Shown: positions 12,781 through 24,600 of the stretch, one piece after another | Position numbering within the stretch: position 1 is the first letter of the stretch | Layout of the letters: each line of letters opens with the position of its first letter | NCBI GenBank assembly: GCA_019055375.1 | Contig: JAHQIW010007084.1 | Location: forward strand, 1-64,000 | Direction: 5' to 3' | Source of the DNA: Parelaphostrongylus tenuis | Lineage: Eukaryota; Nematoda; Chromadorea; Rhabditida; Metastrongylidae | DNA: 64,000 bases | Notes under the pieces: model-generated | Seen by the model: only the letters and a program-made list of their open reading frames with translations | Databases searched by the model: none | What the model was told of the DNA's origin: nothing | Position numbers and translations under genes: made by a program

Positions 12781-15395
12781 TCGTTGATCACGTGACTTTT
12801 AGCTCTGTAAAAGTATCCTTTTCTCATTTCTGTGCTGCGTTTATGCACTGTCTTTCTATATTATTAAGGAAATGTGAAATATTCGATTACTAGGGCGAGA
12901 ATAGTATCTAGCATTTGATCGTATCGTCATTGTACCAACTGTCAATCAATTCACTTGCAGTTCTCCTTCTCCACTTCTCCTTGTAGGCTTCTCAAATCTC
13001 ATATAATTTCTTCACTATCATATAGTCGCCCCTCGAAACTCCTATGGACGTTCACCTAACACAACTACTTGTTTTGAGACGTCCTCTTGAGTTTGTCGCA
13101 TATTTTAGTTTCCAGTATTTGTCTTTTCTGGATGTTCACCAGCTCGCTCCGTTATTGATTTCCTCGTTAGTGCGCTTTGAGGAGGAACTGCTTGTTCACT
13201 TCATGCTTATTATTTATCAAAACTATGCTCGTTTTTCACCGTGATACTCAAAAGTATCTTCTGTATTGACTTGAATCTTCTTCTGAATTTATCTTAATCG
13301 AATGTTTCGTCAGCAACATTGTGTTTTGCGCTTTATCACTTAAAATTGCTTATGGCAAAGTGTTGTATGGATTTTGTTGGAATTATGAGGTTTCTATTCT
13401 TGAGTTACACCTACTCTACTATACATGACTGTGAAACTTGGATTTTTGTAAAAGGAATCAAATAGGATTCATTCATACTTTTGAGGCCACTGCTCTGCCG
13501 TCACTCCTTCCTTCAATATAGCACGGGCCCCGCTATGGGTGAGACGCGGGTTCAACTCTCAATTGTGGTCGAATGTTTTGCATGTCACTCAGCATCTTCG
13601 AATATATATTAAAACATCATAGTATTGCTATAAGGTCGGTAAAACAAAATATTCCTGTGGACTTGTTTACGTTTTTTAACAAACACTGAAAGTTTTTCCC
13701 CACGTTATCGTCGATTGCACACCAATATCCGTCGCTCTTGGTATTGAACTTTCCGTTCCCACTTGCTCTGTACTTTGTCGTGAAAAATCAGCATTCTGGT
13801 TTACTCATAATCTTGCACGAAGTTGTACAAATCCTTACTATGACTAACCTCTTTGCTGTTTCACTGAATCAACGTAATGACGATCAAATAGGGACAACAA
13901 TAGAAGTAATTGATGTCGAAACTCGTCGCAGCATTGAAAAAACGGAAACTGTTTAGATGATAGCTGAAATGAAAATTTTAGTAACCTCTTGTGAGGTTAT
14001 CAGCATTAGAGCATTTATTGTTCGTCGCTGACTTCACAAAAGTTAAATTTTGAAGTTTGCATAGCTACATCTCGACTGATGCTATCCGACGACTACAAGA
14101 TGGGCTGTCACCGAGGAAACAATCAGTCTCGCCTGGGAATCGACCAGGAGCGCTCTATATTTGCGGAACTAGAAGACGAGGTCACATCACATCAATGCGA
14201 AAGAGGTCTGGACTACTGGTTTTGACGAAGGGGATAAAGGGCAATGCTGTTTGAGGGCTCTACATCATTCGTGCGCACCTCCCGAACAACCAAATCGTAA
14301 GATGCAACTGATTTGAACGTTGGACTTCTGAATCACCGTGGCTCTAAAGAAGGCAAACCCGTCGAAACGTTAACCCTCACAGAAATTCATAGCAACTTTG
14401 TGTAACCTCATCATCAAATCATAGCACTGATGTGTGTTGTTTTTGGATGTCAAAATGTGATGCACGACAGGGATAAGTACCCAGAATATGGAAAAGTATA
14501 GGGATTTCAGAATTTCGATGCACATGTATGGCTAGGAGTAAATCTCAGCCACTATAGTATCCGGCACTATGTGCACTTACCCTGACGGCAGTAATTGTAA
14601 ATGTTAAAAACTCATACAAGACATCCGTTGTGTGGTCGATGTGTCCCTGTATAAGAGAAGTATACTGCTTACTACAGCAGAACACGGAGGAGTGAGGATT
14701 TAAGTAGTGTTCGCTTTAATGACCTGACTATCAACAGGATTACGCGTGGTACAAGTGAAATGTTGGCCAAAACTTTAACACAGCTCTTGTTACTGTAAAA
14801 CACCCTCTATGTCAACTCTGTATTTTGCTAGAGAAATGCCAACAACCATGCGGTGCAGCTATGGGTTCATCTTAGGGACAAATGTTGAAGACGTGGAGGA
14901 TTCAGATGAGTATTCACTATCGACAGTAATCATTTAAAGACGACGATTGATATGAACTTATGCTCAATAATAGAACTGGCCGAATCGCGAGACAGCAGTG
15001 GAACAATGTCCTCACGGCGTATAAATTGAAGAAAAGAAGAAGCAAAGGTCTAGAATCTGTTCATCTGTTATTTGAAACAATCAAAACGACCTCACTTTTG
15101 AAGCACTGCGCCACTTCGCCAGCAATGGATCTTATAAGATATCCGATGATGTTTTGAGCAAATTATAACAACAGTGAAATAGTAGCATTTTCCGAGAACT
15201 GAATCTACATCAAGAAAAGTTACGATTGCGTTTTTCTTCAGAAGAAGTGAAACATTTGACTTGAACATGTACTTGCCGAAATCATAACAGTATAAATTTT
15301 GTCGGGAAGCTAATGGAAATCACCACAGCAGGAGCTATTTATGATCTGTGGTGTTCTCAAGTATTTTAATAAAGTTTAGTATGATCTGACATGAG
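12780..15395. other. Gene-poor stretch with repeat fragments
   Basis: I recognise no gene here. At 13,495-13,625 there is a fragment with a tRNA-like B-box (GCGGGTTCAACTC) followed by TTTTGCATGTCACTCAGCAT, shared with the SINE family at 42,900-43,290. Around 14,340-14,380 lies GTCGAAACGTTAACCCTCA, a motif also met in reverse near 57,350. An open frame at 13,690-13,956 is discussed among the rejected items. The rest is AT-rich sequence with no splice-consistent coding pattern that I could follow. Confidence 0.5.
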
Positions 15396-15399
15396 AATA

Positions 15400-15745
15400 G
15401 GGTAGCACAGAGGTTAGTGATGCGGTGTATCAAAAAGCAAGGTGATAAACAAAGCCGTTGATTCGAATACATCGCCCAACACTCTTTTACGGTTAGTAAA
15501 TGAATGCCTTAGGTAACACCATAGCCTGACTTTTCAAAACTGCAAGGAGATTGGACTCCATCAGCTTTCATGAAGATGACGAATTTCTTAGCAGTAGTCG
15601 GTACAGCACAAGAAGTGTTCAAAGGCATTTGTGAAGGATGCATGTGAGGAAATGGGTAAAATGCAAGAAGTGCTTGGCACAGTAATCTGTGGTGATGGGT
15701 CGTATATAGAAAATGATTCGAGATGCGAGTTTTACAGGTACGGCA
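15400..15745 (+). repeat. SINE family 3 copy (tRNA-derived)
   Basis: The head TAGCACAGAGGTTAGTGATG (A-box-like) is followed by GCGGTGTATCAAAAAGCAAG and a B-box-like GATTCGAATAC, then ACTGCAAGGAGATTGGACTC and an AATGCAAGAAGTGCTTGGCA tail. Block order matches 12,395-12,780. This is the better-preserved copy and defines the family. Confidence 0.65.
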
Positions 15746-15924
15746 TTAGAAATCGAAAATATCCTGAGGAAAGTCTAGTAAGTGCTTGTCGATGCCAAGA
15801 ATAATTAAACCATTCTATCGTGTCTAAAAGTTCAGCAGAAATAATCTATGATACGTGTGGAGTGGTGCAGATTGGATTCATTGATTTCGAGTAAAACGGT
15901 ATTTTTTACTAGAAATAAATGCAT

Positions 15925-16172
15925 TTTATCTTCGCCTTCACAGCGCTTTTTCCATTGTGCGGTTCCAAGTACTTCTAACATTAAACGGTTTTTTCGTCTC
16001 CTTCTTGAACCTCTTTGAATACTGGTTGAGCACGTCTCCTTGCAAACTAGTAGATATCTGGCTGTAGCTTACGTAGGGTGTTCGCTGTTGGCTGCCGCAG
16101 AGTGTTGAAATTTGGGGTTTCGCTTCACGCGCTCCACGAAAAGCATCACTGCCACTCGGCCACGGCGCCCCA
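15925..16172 (-). repeat. SINE family 2 copy, reversed
   Basis: Read on the minus strand it starts GCGCCGTGGCCGAGTGGCAG, passes GTTTGCAAGGAGACGTGCTC and AACCAGTATTCAAAGAGG, and ends near GCGCTGTGAAGGCGAAGATA. This is the same order as the copies at 22,239, 22,640 and 56,697. The head resembles a Ser/Leu-type tRNA A box. It abuts the mariner relic that begins about 16,190. Confidence 0.7.
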
Positions 16173-16189
16173 GAAATATTATTGTTGGG

Positions 16190-16600
16190 AAGAAAGTTCT
16201 GGGGCACTTTATCAAGGATGAGATCAAACCCATGCAAATCATAAGAATATTGCAGTTTCTTATGTGGGATTTTCCCACTGAAGGCCTAGATATCATTCGT
16301 CTTTATTTTCGGGAAACCATAACTAGCAAATCTGATGCTGAACGCTGGTTTCAATGCTTTAATGTCGGGGATCTTGACCTCGAAGGCAAGCCTCGTTTAG
16401 GCTGTTCAAGAAAATTGAGCAACGAAGATTTTATGGCTGCTTTGAAGGGTGGATCGTCTGGTCGGAATGGTACTTCGACCAGATCCGAAACTTAGCGGAT
16501 TGATGGCAGAAAGTCGTATAAAACGATGGCGTTTATCTTGGGGAATAGTTATTATAGCTTTTGTTTGGAATTCATGCATAAATTTTCCATTTTTTAAAAG
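16190..16600 (+). pseudogene. Mariner transposase relic (N-terminal helix-turn-helix part)
   Basis: The plus frame at about 16,207-16,446 encodes a stretch like the N-terminal HTH domain of mariner/SETMAR transposases: KDEIKPMQIIRILQFL, then SDAERWFQCFNVGDLDLEG, then KPRLGCSRKLSNEDF. The RWFxxFxxGDxxLExxPRxGxS pattern is diagnostic of the family. The frame soon enters unrelated sequence and ends; no DDE/DDD catalytic domain and no convincing terminal repeats are visible. It is a dead fragment, partly overlapped upstream by a reversed SINE. Confidence 0.75.
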
Positions 16601-16794
16601 TACCCTAGAACTTTCTTCCCACCCTAATAAATTAATAGTCAGTGAGGATGCAAAACTTAATTGACAAAGGGTAATTATCAGTTATTGCCTTGACATCACT
16701 AAGGGAACTGCGGACAACGTATAACATAGATTTATCGTTTTTCAAGCAGGTATTTGTGTTCAGTGTGTTCCAAACTTACTGCTTTTTCGTCTGA

Positions 16795-17140
16795 TCAACA
16801 GAACTTCACTATTTGGTATCCACACCTGGATGGCTCGTCATCACCTGTAAATTTGGGCCTGACACAATCTTCAGTTCTATTCGAATCTTTTCCTCGACCG
16901 TCATTCTCACAAATTGTTGGGTTTGTCAATAATTGCGTCTACGTTCACGACTCACTATATATCGCCTTTTCCTGATATGTTAAACATTGATTGAACACGA
17001 TTTTCTCTGTGATCCCGAATAGCCGTTCTAATTCGCATCCACGTTTTCAATATAGTTAGTTCCGCTCCGATAAATTTGGTGAAACTTCGCTGTTTCTTTT
17101 TTTGACTAGTGTTTTTTCGCATTAAGGCACTGATTCCCAT
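16795..17140 (-). CDS. Small two-exon gene, unknown function (95 aa)
   Basis: Exons are 17,140-16,997 and 16,938-16,795, joined in phase 0 across a 58-nt intron with a weak GT donor (GTTCAA) and acceptor GAACGTAG. The start is the ATG of MGISALMRKNTS. The N-terminal half is basic (KKKQRSFTKF, then TWMRIRTAIRDHRENR). The C-terminal half is acidic and cysteine-containing (TICENDGRGKDSNRTEDC, then PSRCGYQIVKFC), ending in a terminal cysteine. There is no signal peptide, membrane segment or family I know. The next minus-strand gene upstream stops 253 bases away. A CAG/GTCAAC donor near its end and a CAG acceptor two bases before this ATG would also join the two in phase, so they may be one gene of about 200 codons, or an operon pair. 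Evidence is splice phase and residue composition only. Confidence 0.45.
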
Positions 17141-17393
17141 GGCTGGACTGATTACTACAATTAGTTGATCTCCTATGAATGATTGTCTACAATAACTAAA
17201 TTGGCCATAGATCTATGCGATATCTCAGCCTTCTTCACAATAATCCAGCGCACTCCATTCGTTCCTGAAAAACCTTCAGTATACCGTTAATGTTCTCTTT
17301 CACAGCATTTGAATTTTTTAGTAACTGGAGACATTCTTCATTGTAATCATGATATTTTGATGGAAATATAGACATTTCGCGATCATTCTCAAT

Positions 17394-17943
17394 TTATATG
17401 TCGAATCGTTGACCTGAGGCGGAAGAATCAAGAGCGTCTGCAATTCTAGAATTCTCACAATACATCTTAGCACTTGCACGATCAACAGGAGTCAGCCTTA
17501 TTCTTGGTGCTAATACTTCAGTGTATGAATCTTTTTCCTGGAATTTTTGCTAACAATCGTTTGCGAAAGGTATGGAGATAATATGGCATGCGTCGTTTAC
17601 GGAAAGACGTCTTCTTAGTGATGTCGTATTTATTTGTTGACAAGTGTATCTACTTTTGGTCGAGATTATTTGGTGACGAGGCTCAATGCAAATAACTAAA
17701 CCACAATTACTGAAAGAATAGCTTTCCTGAGCCAACTTGGGCTGTATATCCGTGTTTCACGAGCTATCGATTGACAGCAAAAAGTCGAGGGAAAAGCTTC
17801 TGTGCACCAGCAATAAGCCACGGAGAAATGTTTGACACTCAAAGGTGCCAATCTAAATGAGTCAAACAATCGACAGATTATAAGCAGTTTAGGAAATACT
17901 TTCTCCACCAAAATTGATCATGAGTCATTGGAAAATTTGCCAT
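17394..17943 (-). CDS. Four-exon gene, unknown function (113 aa)
   Basis: Exons are 17,943-17,900, 17,852-17,808, 17,709-17,601 and 17,537-17,394. Introns are 47, 98 and 63 nt with acceptors ATTTAG, TTTCAG and TTCCAG, and all phases agree (2, 2, 0). The ATG lies two bases after TCTTTTCTATAG, a plausible spliced-leader or intron acceptor. The product begins MANFPMTHDQFWWRK, has a cysteine cluster (SVAYCCNCGLVICIEP), a basic linker (TSLRRRLS) and a C-terminal part reading EVLAPRIRLTPVDRASAK and ending SGQRFDI. I recognise no domain; the cysteine cluster is too compact to assign to a zinc finger. It may be joined to the downstream small gene (see 16,795-17,140). Exon boundaries are inferred by eye from phase and consensus. 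Confidence 0.5.
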
Positions 17944-17944
17944 T

Positions 17945-18640
17945 TCTATAGAAAAGACTCTATCGTAGAAGGACTAATAGTAGGAAACGTAAACTAGTGA
18001 AGTAATTTTCTTGCAGTCGTACTTTGTAGTATATGTATGAATTGGCTAATCAAATCAGCAAGATTTAGGGGTCTATAGATTTTCGTGACGGTTTGGAGAG
18101 CTTGGAGTTTCTTCACATTGAATCCACCTTTAAATTATTTGCTATTCGAAAGGAATGTTTATGCAAAATGTAAGCGGCTACCAGTTGCGCGCTACTGACG
18201 ATGACTTGCGCCCCGTCTATCTGCTGAAAGCAATTTTATATGATTTAAATCGTTAAATATTCCATATAACTTCATCAACTAGTAGTAAGACGAATGTAGC
18301 ATATGGTTATCCTGGTAATATTCTTGATTAATATCCTTGAAAAGTGTGTAGGCATGATAATCACTCTGCTTCGTCAAGGATGCCCTTTTTTCCTCGTTTT
18401 CGCTGGTTCCAAATTATTTTATCTAATAGAAGAAGTGCTTTCTTGACGAGCGACTTTTATCAGACTGAGATAACTGCCTCATATGGCAATACGATATCGA
18501 TCGATCAATCTCATGCAGTGCATTCTCGTAGTTTTCCAGAGTGTTAGCCATATATATGCACTGCGTTCTCCGCACACTAAAATCCTTATTGTCTTTGCTA
18601 TAAAGTTGGTAAAAAGTTTTGTGGTGATTTCGTTATTTCA
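17945..18640. other. Intergenic, nothing recognised
   Basis: About 700 bases lie between the divergently oriented minus-strand small gene and the plus-strand Flower gene. I see no repeat family, tRNA-like box or coding exon. It should hold promoters for both genes, but I cannot point to a motif. Confidence 0.4.
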
Positions 18641-18648
18641 GATCAACG

Positions 18649-21600
18649 ATGGGAGCGGCTGCGTCAAATGTTTCTACTCAAATGCAAGCCGAGCATGATC
18701 CGAATGCTAATTTTCCTTGGTAAGTATTTAGTCGTACTTTCCTGCTTCGGTAATTGTAGTACTTTTCCGTTATTCTCACCGTGTTTCATTCCTTTAGGAA
18801 TGTTTCATTCCGCGTTTTATGCTTTCTTTGAAAGTTTTGATAGTTATCTAATAGCTTAAATCTCGAAAATTTCAATGGTATAACTTATTTCTGAAACGGT
18901 TTTTCAACTGCGTGGTGACAGTGAAAATAAAATTTTGTTTCACACTGAGGCCTTCTTTGCTGAACGAAGCTTTTCTTCTGGACTGTCAAAAATCATTCGA
19001 TAGTAAAAATCTTCAAAATTTTAGTGATGGACTTGGTTTTTGAGAAGGACTTTTCAATGCGCGCTATAGCTGCCAAAAGAAGATTGGGTTTCGCACTTGG
19101 AGAGCATTTATTGTTGGTCAGGGTGTGTGTAATGTTCCGAAAGCACGATGGCTTAATGCCAGCGTTACGACAGGCAGCCATATACTGCAGCAAAAAATGT
19201 GCGCCACGTGTGAAATGCAATTTCATTCTCACTGTTTCAGCGCAACAAAGATTTTTTTTCGTAAAACTAGTGCATAATCAAAATAGTCGAGCTCTGAGCT
19301 ATCGAGTCATTAATGAAAGTTCGAAAGAAAAGCTCGTTCCAGCGAAAAATGCCTTAGTGTGAACATAATCTTATTTTTACTATCAGACCTTGGTAGGAAG
19401 ACCATTATAAATTTAAAGTGCACCACTGAAATTCTCGAGTCGAGATACAAGTGTCGCATGACTACTGAAGCTTTGAAAAAAAAAACAAACAACGATTTTT
19501 TACAAGGGCTGGAACAGCGTGAGGATAGCGGAAATTATCCTCATTGTTCTATACTGCTAAACAGTTTTTATCAATTAGATTTTTTTATTCTACACAGTCC
19601 GTTATTACAAATTACTGTGCCGAAAATCTTAGCGCTTCTTACATTCGATTCGTTCCCTCGCTTTGATCCTTTACAAAGGTCTGCGAACTTAAGCTTCAGC
19701 TGGTATGTGAGGAGTTCATGTTCCTCATGAAAGTCTTGGTACGATAGCTTTAGTAAAGCGTTTACATATAAATCTCAAGAGAGCTCAGGGGGAAGCGATT
19801 GAACCTGCACCTTGCTTTTTGACACACCGCATCGCTAACCACGCTCTTTAAACAGTTATCATTTCAATTATGTGACACATGGAAGCTTCTGATTTAATGA
19901 TGAGACCTCATGTGTTTGTGTAAACTTTAATCCGAATAAACGGAACCATCTATTTTGCTAAATAAGGTTAACATCTGATGAAGATAAAATAAGCGATATA
20001 GCTTAACTCTTTGCGGACGGCAGCATAATCAATATCGTCAGTGGTACGCGATTTTCGTTCTTCAACATTTTTTTTTTTCTCTAATTGTAGGATTACTTCA
20101 GGTTATTTTTAACATTTTGATAGAATATGATTTTCTCTACAAGACGGTGTATTTTTTTGCGCAAGTACAATTCTTTTGTGCAAGGAAAACTGCGTATGTG
20201 AAACGTAATTATATTTTCACTCTCACAGTACGCTGTGAAAACCTTTTCGATAATCAGTTCAAGCTGCACAATCGCCGATATCTAGGCTATCGAATAAGCT
20301 TAGTGTAATCCAATAAAAAGCCATCCACAGAGTTTGGCTTATTAAACAAAGTAAAACGAGTGTGAAACATAATTTTATTCCTGTTGCTACAGCGTACTAC
20401 AAAGACCTTTTTGAAAACCAAACAAAGTGTCGAAATCCCCGAGATTTAAGCTTTCGAACGATCAAGTAGATTTTAAATAAAATGCCTTCTTCAGCGGTAA
20501 AAGACCTCTGAAAATTTCAAAGTTAAAATGACCCTCATTGTCCGCAAAGAGTTGATAACGAAGTCCTTAATTATAGTGTCTTGTCAGATCGCCTAAGAAA
20601 AGTCTAGGAATGTTCGTGCTCATATAAAGTCTTCTTGTCAACTGTGAAAATGTTTTTTTATTGGTGTCTCATAAATAGCACTTGTGTAAATTCTTCTGAA
20701 AATTTCATCTCTAGAGAGACTTATATTTCTTTTCAAATACATCTATTCTCCTTTATTCTTTGTGTTTGGATCGAGCATAACTTCTCTCCACCTTCATCGC
20801 ACTACATTTCTCCTAGGTTAGTTCGGAATGCTCAATCACTGTGAATCTCGCCATAATAGTTTCAACTCACATTAGCTCAATATTCATTCAAGGTAACTTT
20901 TACTTTCGGATTTTGATGAAGTACGATATGTTCCAGGTGGGTCCGATTCCTCGCCAAGGGAGTTGGCATTATCGGCGGTTTCTTCGCGATCTTCTTCGGT
21001 GCGCTTGGTCTGCTGTCTTTATCGGCTAACTGCATTATAGCTTCATTACTTCAAATGTATATCCTTATTACTTGAAAATTCTAATAGAAGTCATAGTTTG
21101 AAGGGACTGCATGTTCCTCGTAAATCAAATAAAATTTCAGGGTATTTGGTTTTTTAACGATTGCGTTAGAAGCTCCGTTCTGTTGCATGTTCGTAGATTT
21201 CATCGAGAAGATCGCTCAGTTTAGTGAGTCGCGAAAACATTGGCATAAGGCTGCACTCTTTGTAACGTAAGTATGTTCAATACTGTGATACCTTACTCGA
21301 TTTGAGATACTAAATTTTTTGTAATCCACGATTTAGTTTTTCTGATCAAAGCTGCCATTAGCTTTGTTTGATTATGTGGTTATTCTCCATTATAAGGCGA
21401 TAAATGAGAAACCGATCTCATCCGTTGAACAGGAACTTTTTATGAGAGTGTTAGTAATCATTCAAAAGCTTAGATCTCTGGCCTCAGCCCCACGTGGCAG
21501 TTTTTCGAACAGACTCTTTAATAAGACTGTAAACTCCACACAACATCATGTCTCAGACACGTACATCTCTCACTGAACAGAGCTCTTTCCTCAGACTATC

Positions 21601-24600
21601 GATGATCAATCGATACTATATTGTTTGCTCACTCTAAGGCTGTCGTTATTTTCTAGAAAGATTGCTTCTCTGCCATGCAACGGGGAAAAATAAGTTGAAT
21701 TCACATGCGTGAGCCAAAGGGTCTTCGACTAATTCACGTGCCACTGGCCAATGCGGCACATGCGCGCACATGCGCTTACACGATGATCATTGATTTTCGG
21801 GCATATGAACGTGTAGAGAAGTATCGCATCAACAGTTCACGTGGCCGCCTCACCCACCGGCACGTAATTTGGCCGAAGACCCCTTTGCTCACGTATGTGA
21901 ATTCAATGTAATTTCCTTCTTGCAATTCAGAGAAAACGGTCTTTCCACAAAATAAGCACAGCGTTGGAATCAGCAACCATTACGCTATCTAATGGTTACT
22001 AATAGTCCAAAGAAAAAGCTCTATCCGGCGAGAAGTATGCGCGTCTGGAACGCAAGGAATTTCTATCTGTAGCAATGTCAAGAAAAGGCTTTTTCGAACC
22101 GACCACTTGAGGCTTCAAGCAGAATGAACAGTTTCCGATTATGTAGCGGAGTTTGAAAGAAAAACAACATGAAGTTGCATTATACCACTTGGTTGTGTTG
22201 TTTCATTTCTCATGAACTGTGAATGGGAGAATGGGATTAGGGCGCTGTGGCTAAGTGGTTGTGATGTTCGTTGCTGTGCGGCGGGGGCCGAACCCCACCC
22301 TCCAACTCCCTTTGGCAGTCTGACGAGTGCTCTATGGATAGCCACAGCCCGACTATCCTCGAGATTGCAAGGCGACGCGCACAACCTGTATTTTGCGACA
22401 CTCAAGAAGACGAGAAAACGAATTCAATGATAATTTTCTAGCACAGCGAAGAAAGAAAAAACTGTGAAAACGGATCAAACAAAGTCATAAAAGTATTCTG
22501 TTGATACGATAGCGCAACAAGAATTTTTCACCCTTCTTTTCGTTCTGATAATGGAGAGAATTTACATTATTGTTATGAATCCGAGAGGAAATTTGAAACC
22601 GATAAGGTAAGTACTTCTTCGATATATAAAACAAGGCCAAGGTGCCGTGGCCAAGTGGTTGTGATGCTCGTCACGGCGCGTTTGCAGACGAGCTCCACCC
22701 CACAGCACTCCCCGGCAGTCAGCAAGAATGCTTTATGGAACGTCACAGCTAGGCTATACAGGACACCCGCTCAACCAGTATTCTAAAAGAGGAATGGAAC
22801 GTAAAAAGTACTGAAGTCCGCTGAAAAAACACTGCGAAGTCGGATCAATAGAGTGTAAAGTAAATATAAGACCATCGATAATAACGTGAAGAAGAAGAAG
22901 CACTCAGCTTCCGCTCTCCTGATCGCTGCGTAACCTAATGAAAGAACGCTCGGTGTAATGGACTGCGCCATCACGATGTGGACCTCGGACCGTGAAAGGC
23001 TCGAGATGCTGCCGTGTACGTCAGAAATGTCAAAAATTGGGTGAACCAGAGACGTGGTGTGCTTTTATCGCAATCGACCTGACGGAGAACAACCATTACC
23101 AAATAGAATGTTTTTAAGGAACGTTTTTTACGCAGACACTGTGAGAAAAATCATGTTCTTCTAGTCCTTCAAGCAATCAAAAGTGCTAAAATAGATGGTT
23201 GTTCACATATTCACATAAAACAAAGTTAAAGTACTTGTATACATCGGATCCCATTGAGTATGAATATGGTTCCAGAAATAGATCTACTTTTCATAGACCT
23301 TGTCTTCTTGAATTTCATGCACCATTTTTTTCTATACCTTATGAGAACTATTTTGAGTGGCTATATTTTGATCCACTTCGCCAACGCTGAGTACTATCTA
23401 GACAAATGAATGGCCCGCCTTTATGAGTAGTGCATGTCCAAGCACATCTACCACTGCTTCGTTTTTCGCAGTATTTGGTCATGATCATCTTCCGCATCGA
23501 AATGGCGGCGTGTGGAAGGCATAAACTGATGTGAGAGAATGAGTAGTAAGCAAAAGCTTGACCCCAGACAGGAGTTGAACCCGCGTTCCACCCATACCAG
23601 GTGCGCATGCGCGCACTCCACCACTGAGGCCACCGCTTTGCCACAACTCATTCCTTGAGTTCCAGTCGTAGCTATACCCACCAACCTTCAACAGATTTGG
23701 TCAGGAAAGCACATATCGCTTGGAACCCAGTTAAGCTGACAGCCATTGTGTATTTATAATTTTTTTGCTTAGGTTGTATGTGGGACATCGTAGCACTGCC
23801 AAAAGAAGCAAAACACAAAAGAAATAAAATGATTTTTGTACAGTTTCTACCTTCCATTGGGCTAATTGGCCTGAGCTGCAAACACGTCAGCCCATTTTGT
23901 AGGTCGTTGTCTTAAAAGACATCCACCATACTCTTGAGATCTAGTATACTCCACAACCCTTCATTCCATCTGTCGTGCATTCTTCTTATGTCACCGGCCC
24001 ATCTTACTCCGTATCGACGTGTAATCTGCGAGATATCGGGGACTAGATAGATTTCGCAGGTATGACCTGTCCATTCCGCCTGGACAATGTGGGTTCTAGT
24101 TTTTTTAAGAAAACGTCACTCACATGTGATAAAAGATAGCGTTAAAAATAGGAATAGAATCCGTTGATTATCGTTACCGTATTTATAAAGTAAATTCGAT
24201 AATCCACGAAATTCCATCAGAGGTGACTTATCCAGCTGCACATTTTTCTCCGAGCTCTTCTTAGACTGTATGCTTCCAGGTTCTCACAGAAATTAAGGAT
24301 CTCATGCGACTCATTGTGAAGATTTTCATATCTTTAGATTGATGATCTCTCCAAACTTGTATTGGTAAACGGCTGATTGGTCTGTCCTTCAGATTCGACT
24401 GTTCGCAAATGTATTTTAAAGGAAATTTAGATTGTTTTAAGGATGAGTGATGCTACTGGGGTTACGTGAAGGGTGAATAGTAACTGAGATCTCAAGAAAA
24501 TCGCTGCGACTAGCATTGATACATTTTTGTCTTACCAATCATTCATTAGATAAACGTGCATAAAAAACCGACCTGTTTCCATGATTGGTTGATTTTCTTC

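Noticed and set aside
13690..13956. Open plus frame of 88 codons ending RSIEKTETV
   Set aside because: The C-terminal part looks protein-like, but the upstream end has no good acceptor, there is no matching upstream exon, and the region is otherwise repeat-derived. It is not strong enough to annotate.
14057..15157. Open plus frames around 14,057 and 14,960
   Set aside because: Short frames without splice context in a stretch of repeat fragments.
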